NCBI GenBank assembly: GCA_037043235.1
Contig: JAWRVZ010000110.1
Span: 2,081,501 to 2,145,500 of the forward strand
Length of the DNA stretch: 64,000 nucleotides
Source of the DNA: Rhodeus uyekii
Taxonomy: Eukaryota; Chordata; Actinopteri; Cypriniformes; Acheilognathidae
Direction: 5' to 3'
A program made the translations under genes and the position numbers. The notes beneath the pieces were generated by a model. It searched no databases. It saw only the letters and a program-made list of their open reading frames with translations, and had not been told where the DNA came from. Of this stretch, positions 22,360 to 35,983 are shown in pieces. The stretch's first letter is position 1, and each line of letters starts with the position of its first letter.

Positions 22360-25300
22360 CAAAAATGTTTTTGAATTTCAGCATCAATTTCTTAGCTATT
22401 GGTCACTAGGTAGTTGACCTGAATTCAAATGGACTGATGTGACAGGCTATGTGTTAGCTTTCCATTATGCTTTGTGCAGAAGCAAAGCTTCTCTCTGCTG
22501 GAATATTAACATCAGCATACAGCACTTCAGAACAGATCTAATGGACATGATGCTAGTCCTAAAGCCGTCTACTCTGTATTTCTCTTTGTCTCTCTTTGTC
22601 TACCACATGCTGTCATGTACGTCCCACAATAGCTCTGCTCCAAAACCTAGTGAGCTGCTTTGCTGCCTATCGTTCTGTGGAACAAAACCCTAACAAGTGA
22701 GTGATCTGAAATGCTCCACATAGGCGACAACTCTGTGTTGTCACTCAATTCACAATTGATTTCAACATAGACAACGTGACGAGAATGACATGTTCAAGTA
22801 AGCATGTTAGTAAAACTTATACCTTCCCGTATTTATTTATATTTATAATCAACATTTCTCCTTTGTCAGCCATTTTGGATTTTTATTTTCTTTCAGTGAG
22901 CTCGCTGCAGTTTATTCTCTGTGAAGAACACGTGACGCTTCCTTAAAATGAACATGCCTTCCTTTGGAAACAGCCTTCGGGTTGGGAGCGTAACTATAAG
23001 AATGAAGCCCGCTAGGTTTTTGGAACAGCTTATGTGTGCATCTCTGAAGTGCTCTGAATGAATACAGCGTTTAGTGAGCAGAGGCAGATTTAATTTTATA
23101 CCGTTAGCTAGAGAAGCATGATTCCGCTAACACACACATACACACTTTAAAGGCCTCAGCCGGGGATGCGATAGGACACAGCTGGGAGGTCAAGCTGACA
23201 GTAAGATGGAGCGGGTGTGTGCGACCTGACTAAATCCCCCCATACATCCAGTCCTGGACACACAAACACAGGGTAACCTGAACGCACAGAGGCTACTGTC
23301 ACCCATTCAGTCAGTCTCACTTTACACAAGGCGTATTTGCAGCTAGAGGCAGGAAGAAACATTCTCGCAACTACCATGTGTGTCACCGTACATCTCATCT
23401 GGACGTATAAAGGGTGTGAGAGTGATCGATAGGCCTGTCTCACTCCGGCACCACAGAGTGCAGTGTGCACTGCAGCTGCGCCCCGTTCTGGTGATGCATC
23501 ACAAACTGAGAGAGCGTCTGAAATATCTCAACGGTAAGCACTTTTGTACACACTGGAGTACATATGCATATGAGAGACAACAAACAGGCAGAAAAAAGGG
23601 GAATGATGCGTGAGAGTGAAGGACAAATAGAGAGCGCGATAAATTACTGGCCGCAGTGCATGATTTCAATCACATGCAAACTGGGAAATTGCTAAATGAC
23701 TTGGCTGCAGCCAAAACAAAAGAACACAATCCACAGTTAACATTTGAACTCATTACAAGCCTTTCTATTAATTAAAACATTTTTTGTATGAATACAACAT
23801 GCAAAGTCATGTGCACACACACACACAGACCCAAATAAAAGCAATTTAGCACAATGGGCTATAAACAAACAACTGCGAAAGAGGGTTCCTCATTATAATA
23901 GAAAAGGGAGGGAATAATTCTGTATTAAAAGGGAAGAGAGAGAGAGAGAGAGATGAATGCCTTGCATCAAGCCAATTAAAAGCATCTCTCAACTTAGTAC
24001 AGCACGATAGACTAGTCTGAACACCAATTTTATTCTATAAATGGAATTTAATTACTTTGAATATATATTAAATATAATATGTACATATAAATAATTACAA
24101 TTTTACATCTGATTTATTTTTGTACTTATTTTCTGTGTGAAATTATTATCTTTATTTGATTAAAATCAGCATTAATTATGCAAGATAAAAAAATACTACC
24201 ATCATGCATAAATGCTTTACTATTTAGTTTCATTCATTTATTTATTAGTTTACTCTACCCACAGTACCATATAGGGTGATGATATTTTTTTGGAATTAGA
24301 GAAGGAGAATGGGAGCAAAACTATTTGTTTGAAATAAAAACATCAGATTTTTTTTCTCTCCTTCTCTCCTTTCCATAATTTTGTTTTATTTTAAATTTAG
24401 AATGAAAAACTGGACATGTTATTGGCAGGTTGCGTGAGATTCAGCCATATGACAAAAGCCATATTGAATGACAACTGATATTAAACCATACTCAGTCAGT
24501 GGACAACATGAAACAGATGCTTGAGTTAACCAGCTCAACACTGTGTCTCTTTTGTATGACATTTTATGTAAACCAGAACTTCGGACAATGATGACTATAA
24601 ATGTGTTTTCCTTACTATTTATTAAGCTGAATGCCACAAGATACACAAAACTAATTTAGTCTGTGTGGTAGCCTCAGAGAATGAAACATTCCCCTACTAC
24701 ACACACAGACAGTCTATACACAGATGACACAAATCTAGAGTCATAACTCAAAGGCAGAGCACTGCCCTAAAACACACACACACACACATATACACACGTG
24801 CGTGCGAACGCACACACACGCAAATACGTGCAAACACAGTCTGCCTTCAGAACAAAAATATGTGAATAGACAAACAAATCCCACTGGGGGACATTGCTTT
24901 TCAGGAATAGGGAAGCACTCATCACTTATCAATGGCAAATTATCTATCAAAATCTCTAGCTTTTGCTCTTAAAAGCTGTTTCTATCACTACACAGTGAAA
25001 TTACTTGAAAATAATTGGCCAGGCTCAGAACTGAACATTTAGAAACAGCAAAAAAATGATTGTCAAAATAAATGCATTTGTCAAACTTCAATTAACTTTC
25101 TATCCTCAAATATTTTTTTTTCTTTCTTTTTTAAGAAAATGAAATTTTGGGCCATCTGTTGTAAAGTCTTACCCCTCAATTTAAGAAATAATCCAATTAT
25201 AATATTTCAAAGACTCCCAAATATTCACCCATAATCACCCATATTGGACTCAACATGTTTAGTTTAGAGTAACTTGTCCAATCAACATGGATTTTTGCCC

Positions 25301-28300
25301 CACTTAAATCAATGATACAGCTATCTGCTAAAGATTCGAATGAATTTTGGCATCCACGGAACCCTATGAGGACAGATTCATGTAGATTAAACCGGATCAC
25401 AAACAGTGTGAAACTGTGAACTGTGTTAGATTAATGCAAACACTAAGAGCAAATGAGGTGAGACGTAAATCACAAGCTATTTGCAATTCTTTGAAGCGTA
25501 CAGACACTTAAAACCCATTTCCCACACAATGACAAACACACTATCCAGAAATAATGAGCCTATGCGAGAGTGATTTTCCAATGTTCAATATGGTTGCTTT
25601 TTGTGAGGTGATTTTGCATTCTGTTCAGTGTGTGTGTAGGAAATTTAGACTGGCATTCTGTTCACTAGGGAACATGTTCCTTAAAGGCTTATCTGTATTA
25701 GCAAAATAAACTGTGAAACAAGCTGGAAGAAGGCAGAGTGTGAGAGAGAATCAAATGGCTGGACCATTATTTGGGGGTGGAGGGCAAGCTCAGTCACTCC
25801 ATCAACTAAGAATAATGGGAAACATGCCTCTAGCCTGACATGCCTTAGTCATATCCAAAAACATTGCAGAGGGCCTGGAAAAACAAAATGTTGGAAACTA
25901 AAAGCAGCTCGTACGAAAGAATAATGTCAAAGACCCCTGCATCCACCAACACAGAGTCGCACACACCAAATACAGTCAGCGAGAGACACCTGGCTCGCCT
26001 TTCACACCTAAATAGAAAACGTGAAGACTCAATCCACTTTGAGGTCACAATTCTCGACAAAATGTCCTGCATATGCCTCCGCGCAAGTGGAAATCACTTG
26101 CTTGACATGCAAAGGGTCATTAAAGCCCAGACACAGGTGGGTGGACAAATGTCAACAGCACAGGAGGCTGTGGTGGAGCACAGGGAGGACTCTCATTAAA
26201 CTCTGACAAATCCACACATTCAGAGTGCTGCGCCTTCAAGCCTGGACCTCGCTGCCAACACAACCGGGCTGCTTCCATCACGGATGGATGAGAGAGCCGA
26301 ATACAGTGCTAATCACAACAGGGTGTCTGTGGATATTGTGTTAAAAGGACAAGTGCATCTCTGCAAAATGATATGGATGTTTAAGTTGAGTTTTTAAGGT
26401 GCTGGAGGTGAGAAATCAGTGATTGGATATTTAATATATTTTCACTAGCGTAAGTTTTTTTTAATTTGTGGGGGGTGCCAGTACCCATTAAGGGGAACAC
26501 AAGAACCTGTTAACTCAGAGTCTTACACTTGTGAATGTGCGATTTTACTAGAACATTTTTAGTCACACACTAGAGGGGTATGGTTATGGGTATGGCTTTG
26601 GTTATGGCAGATTTGGCTTAATTGAATTTGAGCAAAGACAAATAAAAACTAAATGGACGGGTTCATAAAAATCAAGAAAACCAGAGAAGATTAATATCCA
26701 TCTAACCATCACACTAAATTTGGAAAGCTACTTTCAATGTTTGACTTTAATACCCGACTTTAATACAATGAATTGTATTTCTACCATAAATGTATTTTTG
26801 GATCACTGGATGTGAGCGGCACGATGAAACGAACAAAATCCCTAATCTGTTTCGCTCTGTTTCTTACCTACTCCCGAAGCACATGTCGCATCCATTGTAG
26901 ACATAGTACATTTAGTCATGTAGGGGCGTGCATGTCCTAAACTAGTGGGGGTCCATGTCCCACTAGTGTATGGTGCCCAAAACACACATACACAAACCTA
27001 TCCATCAATATTAACATTAGCGTCTCTAATACAGATAAAACAAGAATAATATCACAAAACAACACCCTAAGGAATATGAAAATCACCACATATTAAATAT
27101 TTAGAATCAAAGCCAATGATATTGTCACATTAATTTGGCATGGCCTGCAGCTAGGACTAGATCCAGTGAAGATGAAAACTACACACGTGCAGGAAAACAA
27201 ACACTTTAGTTGGCAGCAACTGATTCGCAGTCTTTTATTACTGCTCAGCATCTACGGTTATCGGCAGACAGGCCAAAATAACCTAGAATGCGGTGCAATG
27301 TTTGAGATGTCTCTGAGTTATATTATTGAGCACATGTCTCTGGAGTCTGGCTGGCTTTATGACACTAAGATTAGGCGTTAGTTTAACTCTGATATAAGGG
27401 TGCACATGCAAGGCCAATGAACTAACCCTAGTTAATGTGAGCATTGCAGGAAGAGTTAGAAAAGTTGAGCTCATGCGGTGAAAGCAATGCTGCACGCTGA
27501 TATTGATTGGCTTGTCTCATGGTTTTTGTGAGTGACAGCCAGCTCTATGGCTGTTGATTAACACCATGTAAGATGCTCGGAGTACTTTGTCACACGATAA
27601 GTACACACTCTTTTTCTTCACACTCTCTATGTCTCTTCTCTTTTCTTTTCTTTCGGAGTAAAAAAGATGTTGATCGATCAGTGCGGAGCTTTTAAAAAAG
27701 TTCTAAAGACGAGGGTATTGGCTCAGAAAAACAGCCTTTGTGTGAAAAATGATGTGCGTTGGAAGGTGGAGGTCCAGGGTTTTGGCCATGAGTGCTGGGA
27801 ACAGAGCACAAACACATGGGTGGAACAAAGTCCATGACTCTGGGAAGGAACCCTAACTGCTACAGATATAGAGCATTATCCTTGAAGATATACAGTCTTC
27901 TAACTGAGGATTTTCAGGCTTTTATTCACTGCCAGTGAACTTTTGTTCTCTCACTCAGATTTCAAGATAGACTATCATAAAAGAATCACGGCCCTGTTGA
28001 TTGCAAACACACATCCTTTAGTGCATGCTAGTTGGCGGTTGATGGTGAGTTCTGTGCTAAATAGACCTGTCACCGCTGTGGCTCTCCTGTGAACCCTACA
28101 CGGAAAGACTTCAAGATGATGGCGGCATGAATGAAGAAGCATTCCTCTCTCTCTCTTGGAGAATTCTCCTTTAGGACGGCCGATAAATCAATGAGGACAA
28201 TGTTTTCTTTGGACTAATTGTTTGAACATTGTAAGGTCATTTGCTGGTAACGCTAAAGTGTCCTGTTAAGCTGGGCGCCGGGCTGTAATTGACAACATGT

Positions 28301-29239
28301 CGGATGGAAACAGGAAATAATCTGATCCCTCTTTGCAAACTGACTCCGCTGTGTCGAACTGTGTGTACACTGTGGGAGGAAATGTTAGCTATGGTTAACA
28401 TACATTCCCTCGAACGCTGAAGGGTAACCAGGTGCGGTACATCTCCGGAGGCAACGGGATTAACCCAGTCCTCTAGTGGCTGTTTAATAAAGTCATTCCA
28501 CTCTAGAGCCCTCTGCTCTACAGGGAGAGAGCAAGGAAAGTTTGAGAGCATTCCATTATGTTAAAAAGAACATTTCTGCCTTTAGGATACAGTTGTAAAG
28601 CGCCATTAAACTTTTGATAGTTTCCTTTATGTATTAAGAGCATTAAGGAAAGTCTTTATCTGAATCATTAAAAATTGTATCTATTTATAAAAATATAAAA
28701 AATATTTAAAAAACACTTTACAGAGTCACATATCTGTTTACGAACCTGTTCAATGAAGCTAGTCTGGGCAAGCAGTGCCAATAGTAATAGAAAGGATAAT
28801 TAATTCATTTAAATTAAAAGTTGCTTTAAAGCCTAATGAATGTAAAAATTGATAGCTTTCAATTATACTGTAATGCCAAATACTTAAAATTAACAGCTAA
28901 AATGAAGAAAAAAATTTATTTCATAGAGAAAATCAGTAGTATTGGTATCGGTGATACTGACTTTTCATAAAAAGATGCCATTAAACTAATATTTAAAATA
29001 TAGACTACTGCTTTTATGTTGTTTCTACAATAATTTGATTAAATGTGAAAATATTACAATATAAAAATATAATAAAAACTATTATATGCGATTAATAGCA
29101 ATTACAGAATTATTTTTTAGCATATACATATATTATTTGTCTGTCTGTATTTCACACAGGATGGCTTGTGCTCGCAATCAAAGAAGCGAAAAGCGAAATA
29201 TACAATAATGAATGAATATTTCACTGAAAACGCAACATG

Positions 29240-29245
<6 letters not shown>

Positions 29246-29299
<54 letters not shown>
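29246..29299. repeat. (TA)27 microsatellite
   Basis: Perfect alternating ta for 54 bp, preceded by atgtatatgtata. Capable of cruciform extrusion and likely to be length-variable. Confidence 0.97.
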
Positions 29300-29302
<3 letters not shown>

Positions 29303-30984
29303 TGTTTAGATAAATATGACTTTTCAAGGAAATCCCTAGAAATACTGACTTTAAAGAATAAACAAATAAATAAAAATAAAACGTAATTAATTGTCTTTGA
29401 ACAGGATTCCTATTAACCAACCGTAAATTATAGAACAATGTTAAGAAAAGCAGACTGTGACACAAGACTAAAACTTGACTTAGACTTGGCCTTGACCATT
29501 CAGACATCTTTACTCTTTCCTGGAGATGCTGTTGATCCACGAGTAATGGAATTCTCTAAGAAACGTCAATGTCTGATTTAGCCACTCAGCCATTTTTGCC
29601 TGTGGGTAAATGACACTCATCCATGACTGAGAGACCCTTTACAAAATCTGAGGCCTGAAGCACAAGGCCGCTTACTGCCTGCCGAGTGAGATAGCTTTTA
29701 TGAGCACCTTGCTTTTATCACTCAATTTTGCATGTGTGCGTGTATATGTATTAAACACAATCTACAGCACCTGTTGAGTGTTGATGAAAGGCACATCCAT
29801 TTGATACACATCGAAAAAATTCCTCTTCACTGCGTGATCCACTTGAAACTCACTATCAGAACGCTGCACAACAATAGAATGACAGACGTGTGCAGTGCAA
29901 AGCAGTGGGAACTGTCACGTCTATAAGTGAGAACAGTGCCCCTCAGAGTGAAAAATGCTACTCGCAGTTAGCGACTCATTTTCAAACCGGCATTTAACAC
30001 CAAACAGCCACTCATGATTAGTGAGTAGATTATTCCATTTAAGTTTATCCAAACAGCTCTTTGGCACCGACACAGAGTTAATGGCATATTGACACACCAC
30101 AATTAGTAAACATGACACTCTACATCCTTCAAAGTACTTTTTCAAAATTCGCCGACAACTAAGAGGGTAAATTTGCACAAAGTAATAATAATGATAACAA
30201 TAGTGCCAAGTGCATAAAAGAGTCTTGTGTTTGCTAACAAATGTTTTTCTCCACCCAGACTAGAGTAAATGTCATCATGAAGGAGGCCCCTTGTTGTACG
30301 CAGACTGCGCTAAACCTGAGTTAGGAAAATACGCTTGGCTCGCGTCTGCAGAGACGGGCCATCGTAGCGTCTCTGGGCGTGCGGTGTTTAATCGCTCTCC
30401 TGACAAGCAAACAATAGCCAAGGTGTAAATCCCCTCATTATAAACACATGTAGTGTGTCAGTCAAGCTAATCTTCCCGTTGTTGGTTTATTGAGTATTAA
30501 GATAATCTCAATAACAACACTAATGGCCTTTGCCCAGTGACGCTTTTCAATACAGTATCTGTGCTGTAGGCTGTCAATGTCTTTATGCAAGTCTTTATGC
30601 AAGTTATTATCTGATATGGGGACACAAGTTTATTAGGGTGATTACCTTTATATAAAACAGACCTTAAAAGTATTAATGGTGCTGGCTTATGCAAAGAATC
30701 TTGACTATGGATTTGAAAGGAAGGATGAAACTTTGGCACATAACTGACCCCTGGGTGCAGGATCTGGGCTACACTACATACGAACAATACTTGAATTTGA
30801 AAGAGGTATAATTTGCCTGGAGAACAAAAACAAATTGCAATGGTGCACAAATAAAATCCCCTAGATAGCCATAAGGAAGTACAAGAATATAGGGATAAAA
30901 GGCATTCTAAGCATAATTTGAAATTTCCTCCATAGGAAAAATTCCTTGCATTTTCTCTTAATCTTAATAATAATAATAAATTAT

Positions 30985-31150
30985 ATATAATTCTGCTCAG
31001 AAGTTTAGGGTCTGTAAGATTATTTTTTACATTTAAAATTATATGATTACATTATATTTTAAAATATATTAAATCATTTTACAATATTACTGTTTTATTG
31101 TGTTTTACATAAAGCAAAGCCTTAGTGAACATAAGATTAGTGAGTGCTAT
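30985..31150 (+). repeat. Dispersed repeat copy (ctgctcagaagtttagggtc type)
   Basis: Contains tctgctcagaagtttagggt, ttaaaatatattaa, caatattactgttttattgt and gccttagtgaacataaga in the order seen in the abundant cyprinid repeat. A related segment is at 57655-57805. Confidence 0.65.
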
Positions 31151-33334
31151 ATTTATAGAGAGCAGTTATATATTTGCATATATTTGCATGTATATCAAAC
31201 AACACTAGCATTACAGCATGACCTTTTGCATGTGGGCAAGTACACGAGTAGCAAAGAGCAAGATCGTGTGTTTGTGTGTTTGCAAATAAATGTTGCTCTA
31301 AGCCAAAACTGCCACACCGTGGCTAACTGCCAACCTTGGTGAAACACAACTACAGGAGCTTTTCTCAGAAGTTCTCGCTTTCTTTCTCACACACTTATCT
31401 CCCAGTCCACATCAAACCGCTCAAACTCAATTAAACCTGCTCACCACTTTTCAAACTGTAAATGAGATAAACAGTGAATGCATATTGTTGTTGAAGGCAG
31501 GCAGCATGTTGTCTGGACCATTAAGCAGACGGACCAAGATCGTATCAGAGCCTGTGCGTCCACAGAGGAGCGTGTCATAAAAATGAGAAACTCTCTCAGA
31601 TAATGAATCTGTCAGGTCACAGGCAGTCAAATATTGTAGCACAATGGTGTCTCGTTGCCATGCATGTTTAATTAAGCTTTAATTTCCCATGGAGCAGCCA
31701 TTACGTCGAAATGAGGGGCCATTGAGACTGATGTAACTCTAATATGGCCACCAAAATGAGGCAAGCGTGACTGATGCTCCAGAATGGGAACTTGACCCCA
31801 GAGCAAGAGGTTGAGTGGAGCGTGTCTCAATGCCTCAGTGTCATACAGAATTTAAACACATCACACTTTAAAAAGGAGACAGTAAATAATGCAGCAGAGT
31901 AGAGCAAAACGCTGTTTTCATTTACTGTGCTGTCAGTGATGTAGGTGTTTCATGGGGGCTTTGCGAAGGTGTTGTGCAGAAGAGAAGCGTGGACTAGACT
32001 CAGAATGAACGTACGACTGTATTTGAGACGTTTTTGGTGTTCTCATTCACACACAGGCACAACTCCTCTCTCAGAGAGAGTGAGTGCTTTTTTTGCAGGT
32101 CAGGACGGTGTTGATAAAGGGCTCTCTTCACTCTGAAGTTGATTATGATAATGGCTGATGATTGCAATGATGTAAACCATTTTCTAATTGCTCATCAGCA
32201 CACGTCGTTCTAGGTTGATTTGAAACGGCTGCACATCCTGCTCGGATCCATGCCAGTCCTGCTCGAGATGACAAGACTTTGTGCAAATTTAACACTCCTT
32301 TTCCACCTTTCAGTCATTTTCAAAGGATACGAAATAATCAATAAAGTTTGAAACTTGAAGGATACAATTATTCAGCGAAAAACTTAATGTGACTGCCACT
32401 TAGTGGCTCTGTGTGATATCTGCTCTCTGGATGATTCAATTGAATCATAAGAACAAAGTGCTTGACTCAAACTACTGCAGAACACAGCACTGAGAAGAAA
32501 CAGATTCTTCATTAAGAGGCGGAACAACCAAATGGCTGACCCAGGGTATGCCGTACCCACCAGTATGCTAATCGTACAATCATTTCTAATCGGAGTCAAT
32601 CTAATGTAGAATCAGCCCTGGAGGGCTCTTTTTTACAGGATAACAAGAAGCGTAATGCCATCCTCACTTACAGCTAAAGCCACTGATAGAACACACACTT
32701 TTCAGCCCGTGGTCTTCTGGTTCTGGAAACAGCTGTAAATGTCTAGTTGATTTATACATCTGTACCTGTCTAGTTAAACACCAGGATTATTGTGAGCTGA
32801 CTAAACACCACAAGTTACAACCAAAACCGCTTCATGCTGAGCAACCTCATAAACCAGCGACTCTCGAACACACTTTCACACAACCAACTGGATAAATGGG
32901 ACGACACTTCGGGGGGTGTCACAAAATAGATTCCACTAGGTTAGTGCCAGAAAGTTGTAGATCCATGGAGTGACAGGGGCATACGTGTATTCTTAGCAGT
33001 ATTTATTTAAGCTTAGAATGACCTGTTTAACATTTTTAAGACCTTTAAATCTCAAACAGATTAATCCTCTAGCACTTGGAAGAAAGAGAGCTGAAACATG
33101 TGGAAGTGTTGGGATGGGCTGCTTTCAGCTAGGTCACAGATACTCCCAGACGGATCCAGAAAACCAAAATCGTGTGGGAGTATATTGTGAGCATGTGTTT
33201 GAAGTGCAGCAGAACATTTTTGGTGATTGTTAAACTTCTGGCTGTAAACTGAAGCAAATGTGAGCATGCACAGACAGAGGAAATGCTACACAAATGTCTT
33301 GCTCTTGAATCAAACAGCTTGGTACTTCTCAAAG
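31151..33334. other. tenm3 first intron, 31.2-33.3 kb
   Basis: No gene or clear repeat. A motif-rich block at about 31645-31755 (gccatgcatgtttaattaag and neighbouring ggccattgag) is a weak enhancer candidate. Confidence 0.55.
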
Positions 33335-33985
33335 ATCATTGAAACCCACAAATATCTGTCGTTATTTACTAACCTTCAAGTTGTCCAAAACACACATGAC
33401 TTTATTGTTCTGTTCTGTGGAAGAAAATATGAGCCATTCAAAAGAATCTGATTCAAGGTTCAACGTATCAAGGTTGCTTGGCTCTAAAAATGTAATTAAA
33501 TAATAATAATAATATAAAAAGAGCTCATTTAACATGTTTGGTATAGTCTTTTAAATCCAAACTACAGAAGCTGTGTGAGAACAGGTCAAAACAGACCACT
33601 GGTGACTTTTTTACTGTGGTATATTTTTTTTAAATCTACCATTTTACAAATACAATACACACTTATAAACCTTTTTGTTGCTGCTTTTGAAAAAAGATGG
33701 AATCAGGTGAATGAAAAGAAAAAAGGGAAGTTAGAGTCAAAAATAGAGAGGTTATCCTTTGCTGTGTGACTGAATGAAAGTCTCAATAACAGTCCTTTTT
33801 ATCCTATTTTAATTATCCAGATAATGTCACAAGCATTCAACAAACAGATTAGGGGATGGGGCTATACAGACTTTATTATTACCAGTAGTTATTTTCAGTT
33901 TTTTATTATTTTTATTTATTATTTTGTACAATTATTTTCTTATCCATATTTTATCTACATAATATTCTTTACACAAACCAAAAAA

Positions 33986-34012
33986 GTCCTCCAGCCAAAA
34001 AAGCTGGAGGAC
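33986..34012. repeat. 10-bp perfect hairpin
   Basis: gtcctccagc and gctggaggac separated by seven bases (caaaaaa). It lies inside the decayed element and may be part of an inserted terminal repeat. Confidence 0.85.
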
Positions 34013-34170
34013 AAGGATATCAGTGAATAATGGCTTAATTCTAGTTCTCAAAAAAATATGTTACTTTTACATGTTACTTTTATGATCATTTTGTAGTGTT
34101 TTTAGTCAGTTTTGCAGTTTGAAAGACAATTACTGTAACATTTACCATATAAGTTATATAACATATATAA

Positions 34171-34316
34171 CCTTTCATGTAGCTCAGTCAGTAGAGCATT
34201 GGTGTTTACAACGCCAAGGTCATGGGTTCGATCCCAGGGAAAGCAAGAACTGATTCAATGTATTCTTTGAATGCAATGTAAGTCGCGTCTGCCAAATGCA
34301 TAAGTATAAATGTAAA
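34171..34316 (+). mobile_element. tRNA-derived SINE, copy 1
   Basis: The tRNA-like head has an A box (tgtagctcagtcagtagagc, 34178-34197), an anticodon-like hairpin (tggtg-tttacaa-cgcca, anticodon position TAC, valine-like) and an exact B box GGTTCGATCCC (34225-34235). A tail with gcgtctgccaaatgcata and a short taaatgtaaa run follows. About 146 bp. Pol III promoter elements are intact in sequence. It is not a functional tRNA gene, because the T-arm is degenerate. Confidence 0.85.
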
Positions 34317-34440
34317 TAAGACTCATTTAACACCAGAACTGCTTATTCTAATTAATATAGATAAATACATATACACTCAGAACAACATAGGGAAAAGTAA
34401 ATAATAAGAGTTTTTATGTAGTGTGAACTATTCCTTTAAA

Positions 34441-35975
34441 TGTTGTCATACTGTATGTCTGGCGTAAGTTGTTGCCTTTAAGGTGATTTCTCGTGTTACA
34501 GTGATTGTTCATGGAGATAAGCAGCAATGCGACTAATCAAACAGAGATATGGTGGATTCCTACAGTTTGGCAGAGCCTCAGGACATCTGGGCCAAGAGCT
34601 TAAAAAGATTTGTCAGAGCAAGACGGCGATATGCAGTTAAAACAGCTAAAAACAAGCACACACAAAGAGGTAAGAAGTGAATTGTGTGAATAGAAACACC
34701 CATATTCACACTGTGTAAAGGATACTTGGACTTTACTGAAGTGGGAAGTATCTACTTTGACAAGTAGCACTTGACAGTCGCTTCAATGCCAACAATATAT
34801 CCATATAAAATAGAAAGGCTCTGAGATGTGCGATGCATACTTCTAACCAGGAGGACAAAAGATCACTTCACTGTACATAAAAAAATATAGAGCATGTTAC
34901 CGTATGGAAATACCCATATGTGTTTGCTATTATCATTAATAAATAGGAATGTGCACATAGAGCAACCCCTGTTTGTGTGTGGTTCAGGTAAACCCTATTT
35001 TGTGCAGTATAGAAATCATTATGCCTATGGAAAGTCACCATAAAACATGAAAACACAACGTGCATGTGTGTTTGTACTCCAGGTGTGCTGACAAATGGTT
35101 GCTTAAATCACTCTTTATTTTTCATTTCAGACATCAAGTACACTTGTCTGAATGAGGAATATGTTGGTGGATACTGAAGAGTCACTCACTTTTTTTGTTG
35201 GCATGTGTGTATGTGTTAGAAAAAGGAAAAAAAAGTGTGAATAAGCTGTAAAATAGAACTCTCCTTTCATAGATACATCACATCGGTGCTTTAAAAATGG
35301 TACCTCTGTAAGTCAGAAAAAGAAATTGTGAGCTATTATCCTAAAAGGATGCGAGGTTTAGAAGTACGTGGAAAAATTGCCAGTAGACCTAAAAAACTCT
35401 GAATTAAACGCAGCCTTGATATGACCTCAGTCTAAAAACATGAAAGCATGTGGGGTTGGTGAAGACTTAAGTGAGTGATCAACAATGAAAACAAACAGTA
35501 AATTCTGCTCCAGTGATGAAAGTACCTTCATTGAATTTGCCGTTCGCTGGCGAATCCCCGCGAGTAGAAATCTCGGTGTGTGACATCTTAAGGTAAAAGA
35601 CAAGCTTTATTGTTTGGTTAAAACCCAATGCTGCGACATGTGGTTGTGCATAATGGTGTCTACTCCAGGGACCGCGTGTCTAAGCACCAGCCATAGTGGG
35701 ATATCAGTATATCAAAGCTTTCCTGGAGAATACAGTACAGTAAGAGCTAACCGCAGTGGGTCTTCCTCAGGCCCTGTGGTCCTTCGTAGAACAGCGTTCA
35801 GCCCCACTGTGCAGCTCTATCAATGTATGTGTGATGATGGATGGATAACCTTTAGTGGCTTTATCTTCACTATGGAGCTACTAGCTGTTGCAGTTAGGCA
35901 TTATTGAAAAACGTCTATCAGAGTCCTGCACCACAGAGACCATCGAAAACCTTCTCAAAAAGTTTCCCTCTGAGG
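34441..35975. other. tenm3 first intron, 34.4-36.0 kb
   Basis: No gene recognised. An open frame at 35614-35907 (plus) has no family signature and no splice context, so it is taken as chance. Confidence 0.55.
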
Positions 35976-35983
35976 CTAGGGAT

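Larger units (their letters stand above)
20501..30980. other. tenm3 first intron, 20.5-31.0 kb
   Basis: No coding exon recognised. A GC-balanced block at 21.09-21.5 kb has overlapping open frames on both strands but no family signature. AT-rich DNA fills 21.8-22.3, 24.0-24.4 and 28.6-29.2 kb. Short GA and CA tracts occur at 23937-23952 and 24772-24787. Inverted repeats at 22.33 and 26.94 kb are described in the findings. Confidence 0.65.
33335..34440. mobile_element. Decayed DNA element of the ttcaccc MITE family, with a nested SINE
   Basis: The left part reads aaacccacaaatatctgtcg then ttatttactaaccttcaagttgtcc. The right part reads gaaaagtaaataataag then gtgtgaactattcctttaa. These are diverged forms of the two ends of the family seen at 11904-12275. 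They lie about 1.1 kb apart, with a tRNA-derived SINE between them at 34171-34316. Boundaries are approximate. Confidence 0.5.

Noticed and set aside
26841..26880. Strong donor-like GTAG|GTAAGAAAC on the minus strand
   Set aside because: No acceptor with a pyrimidine tract upstream and the surroundings look like transposon DNA.
33986..34012. microRNA hairpin
   Set aside because: The perfect stem is only 10 bp and does not extend to the about 22-bp stem expected of a pre-miRNA.
34171..34245. Functional tRNA gene
   Set aside because: The T-arm is shortened and mismatched, and the body and tail are those of a SINE; a second copy exists at 44901.
35614..35907. 97-codon open frame, plus strand
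   Set aside because: No family signature and no splice signals at its ends.
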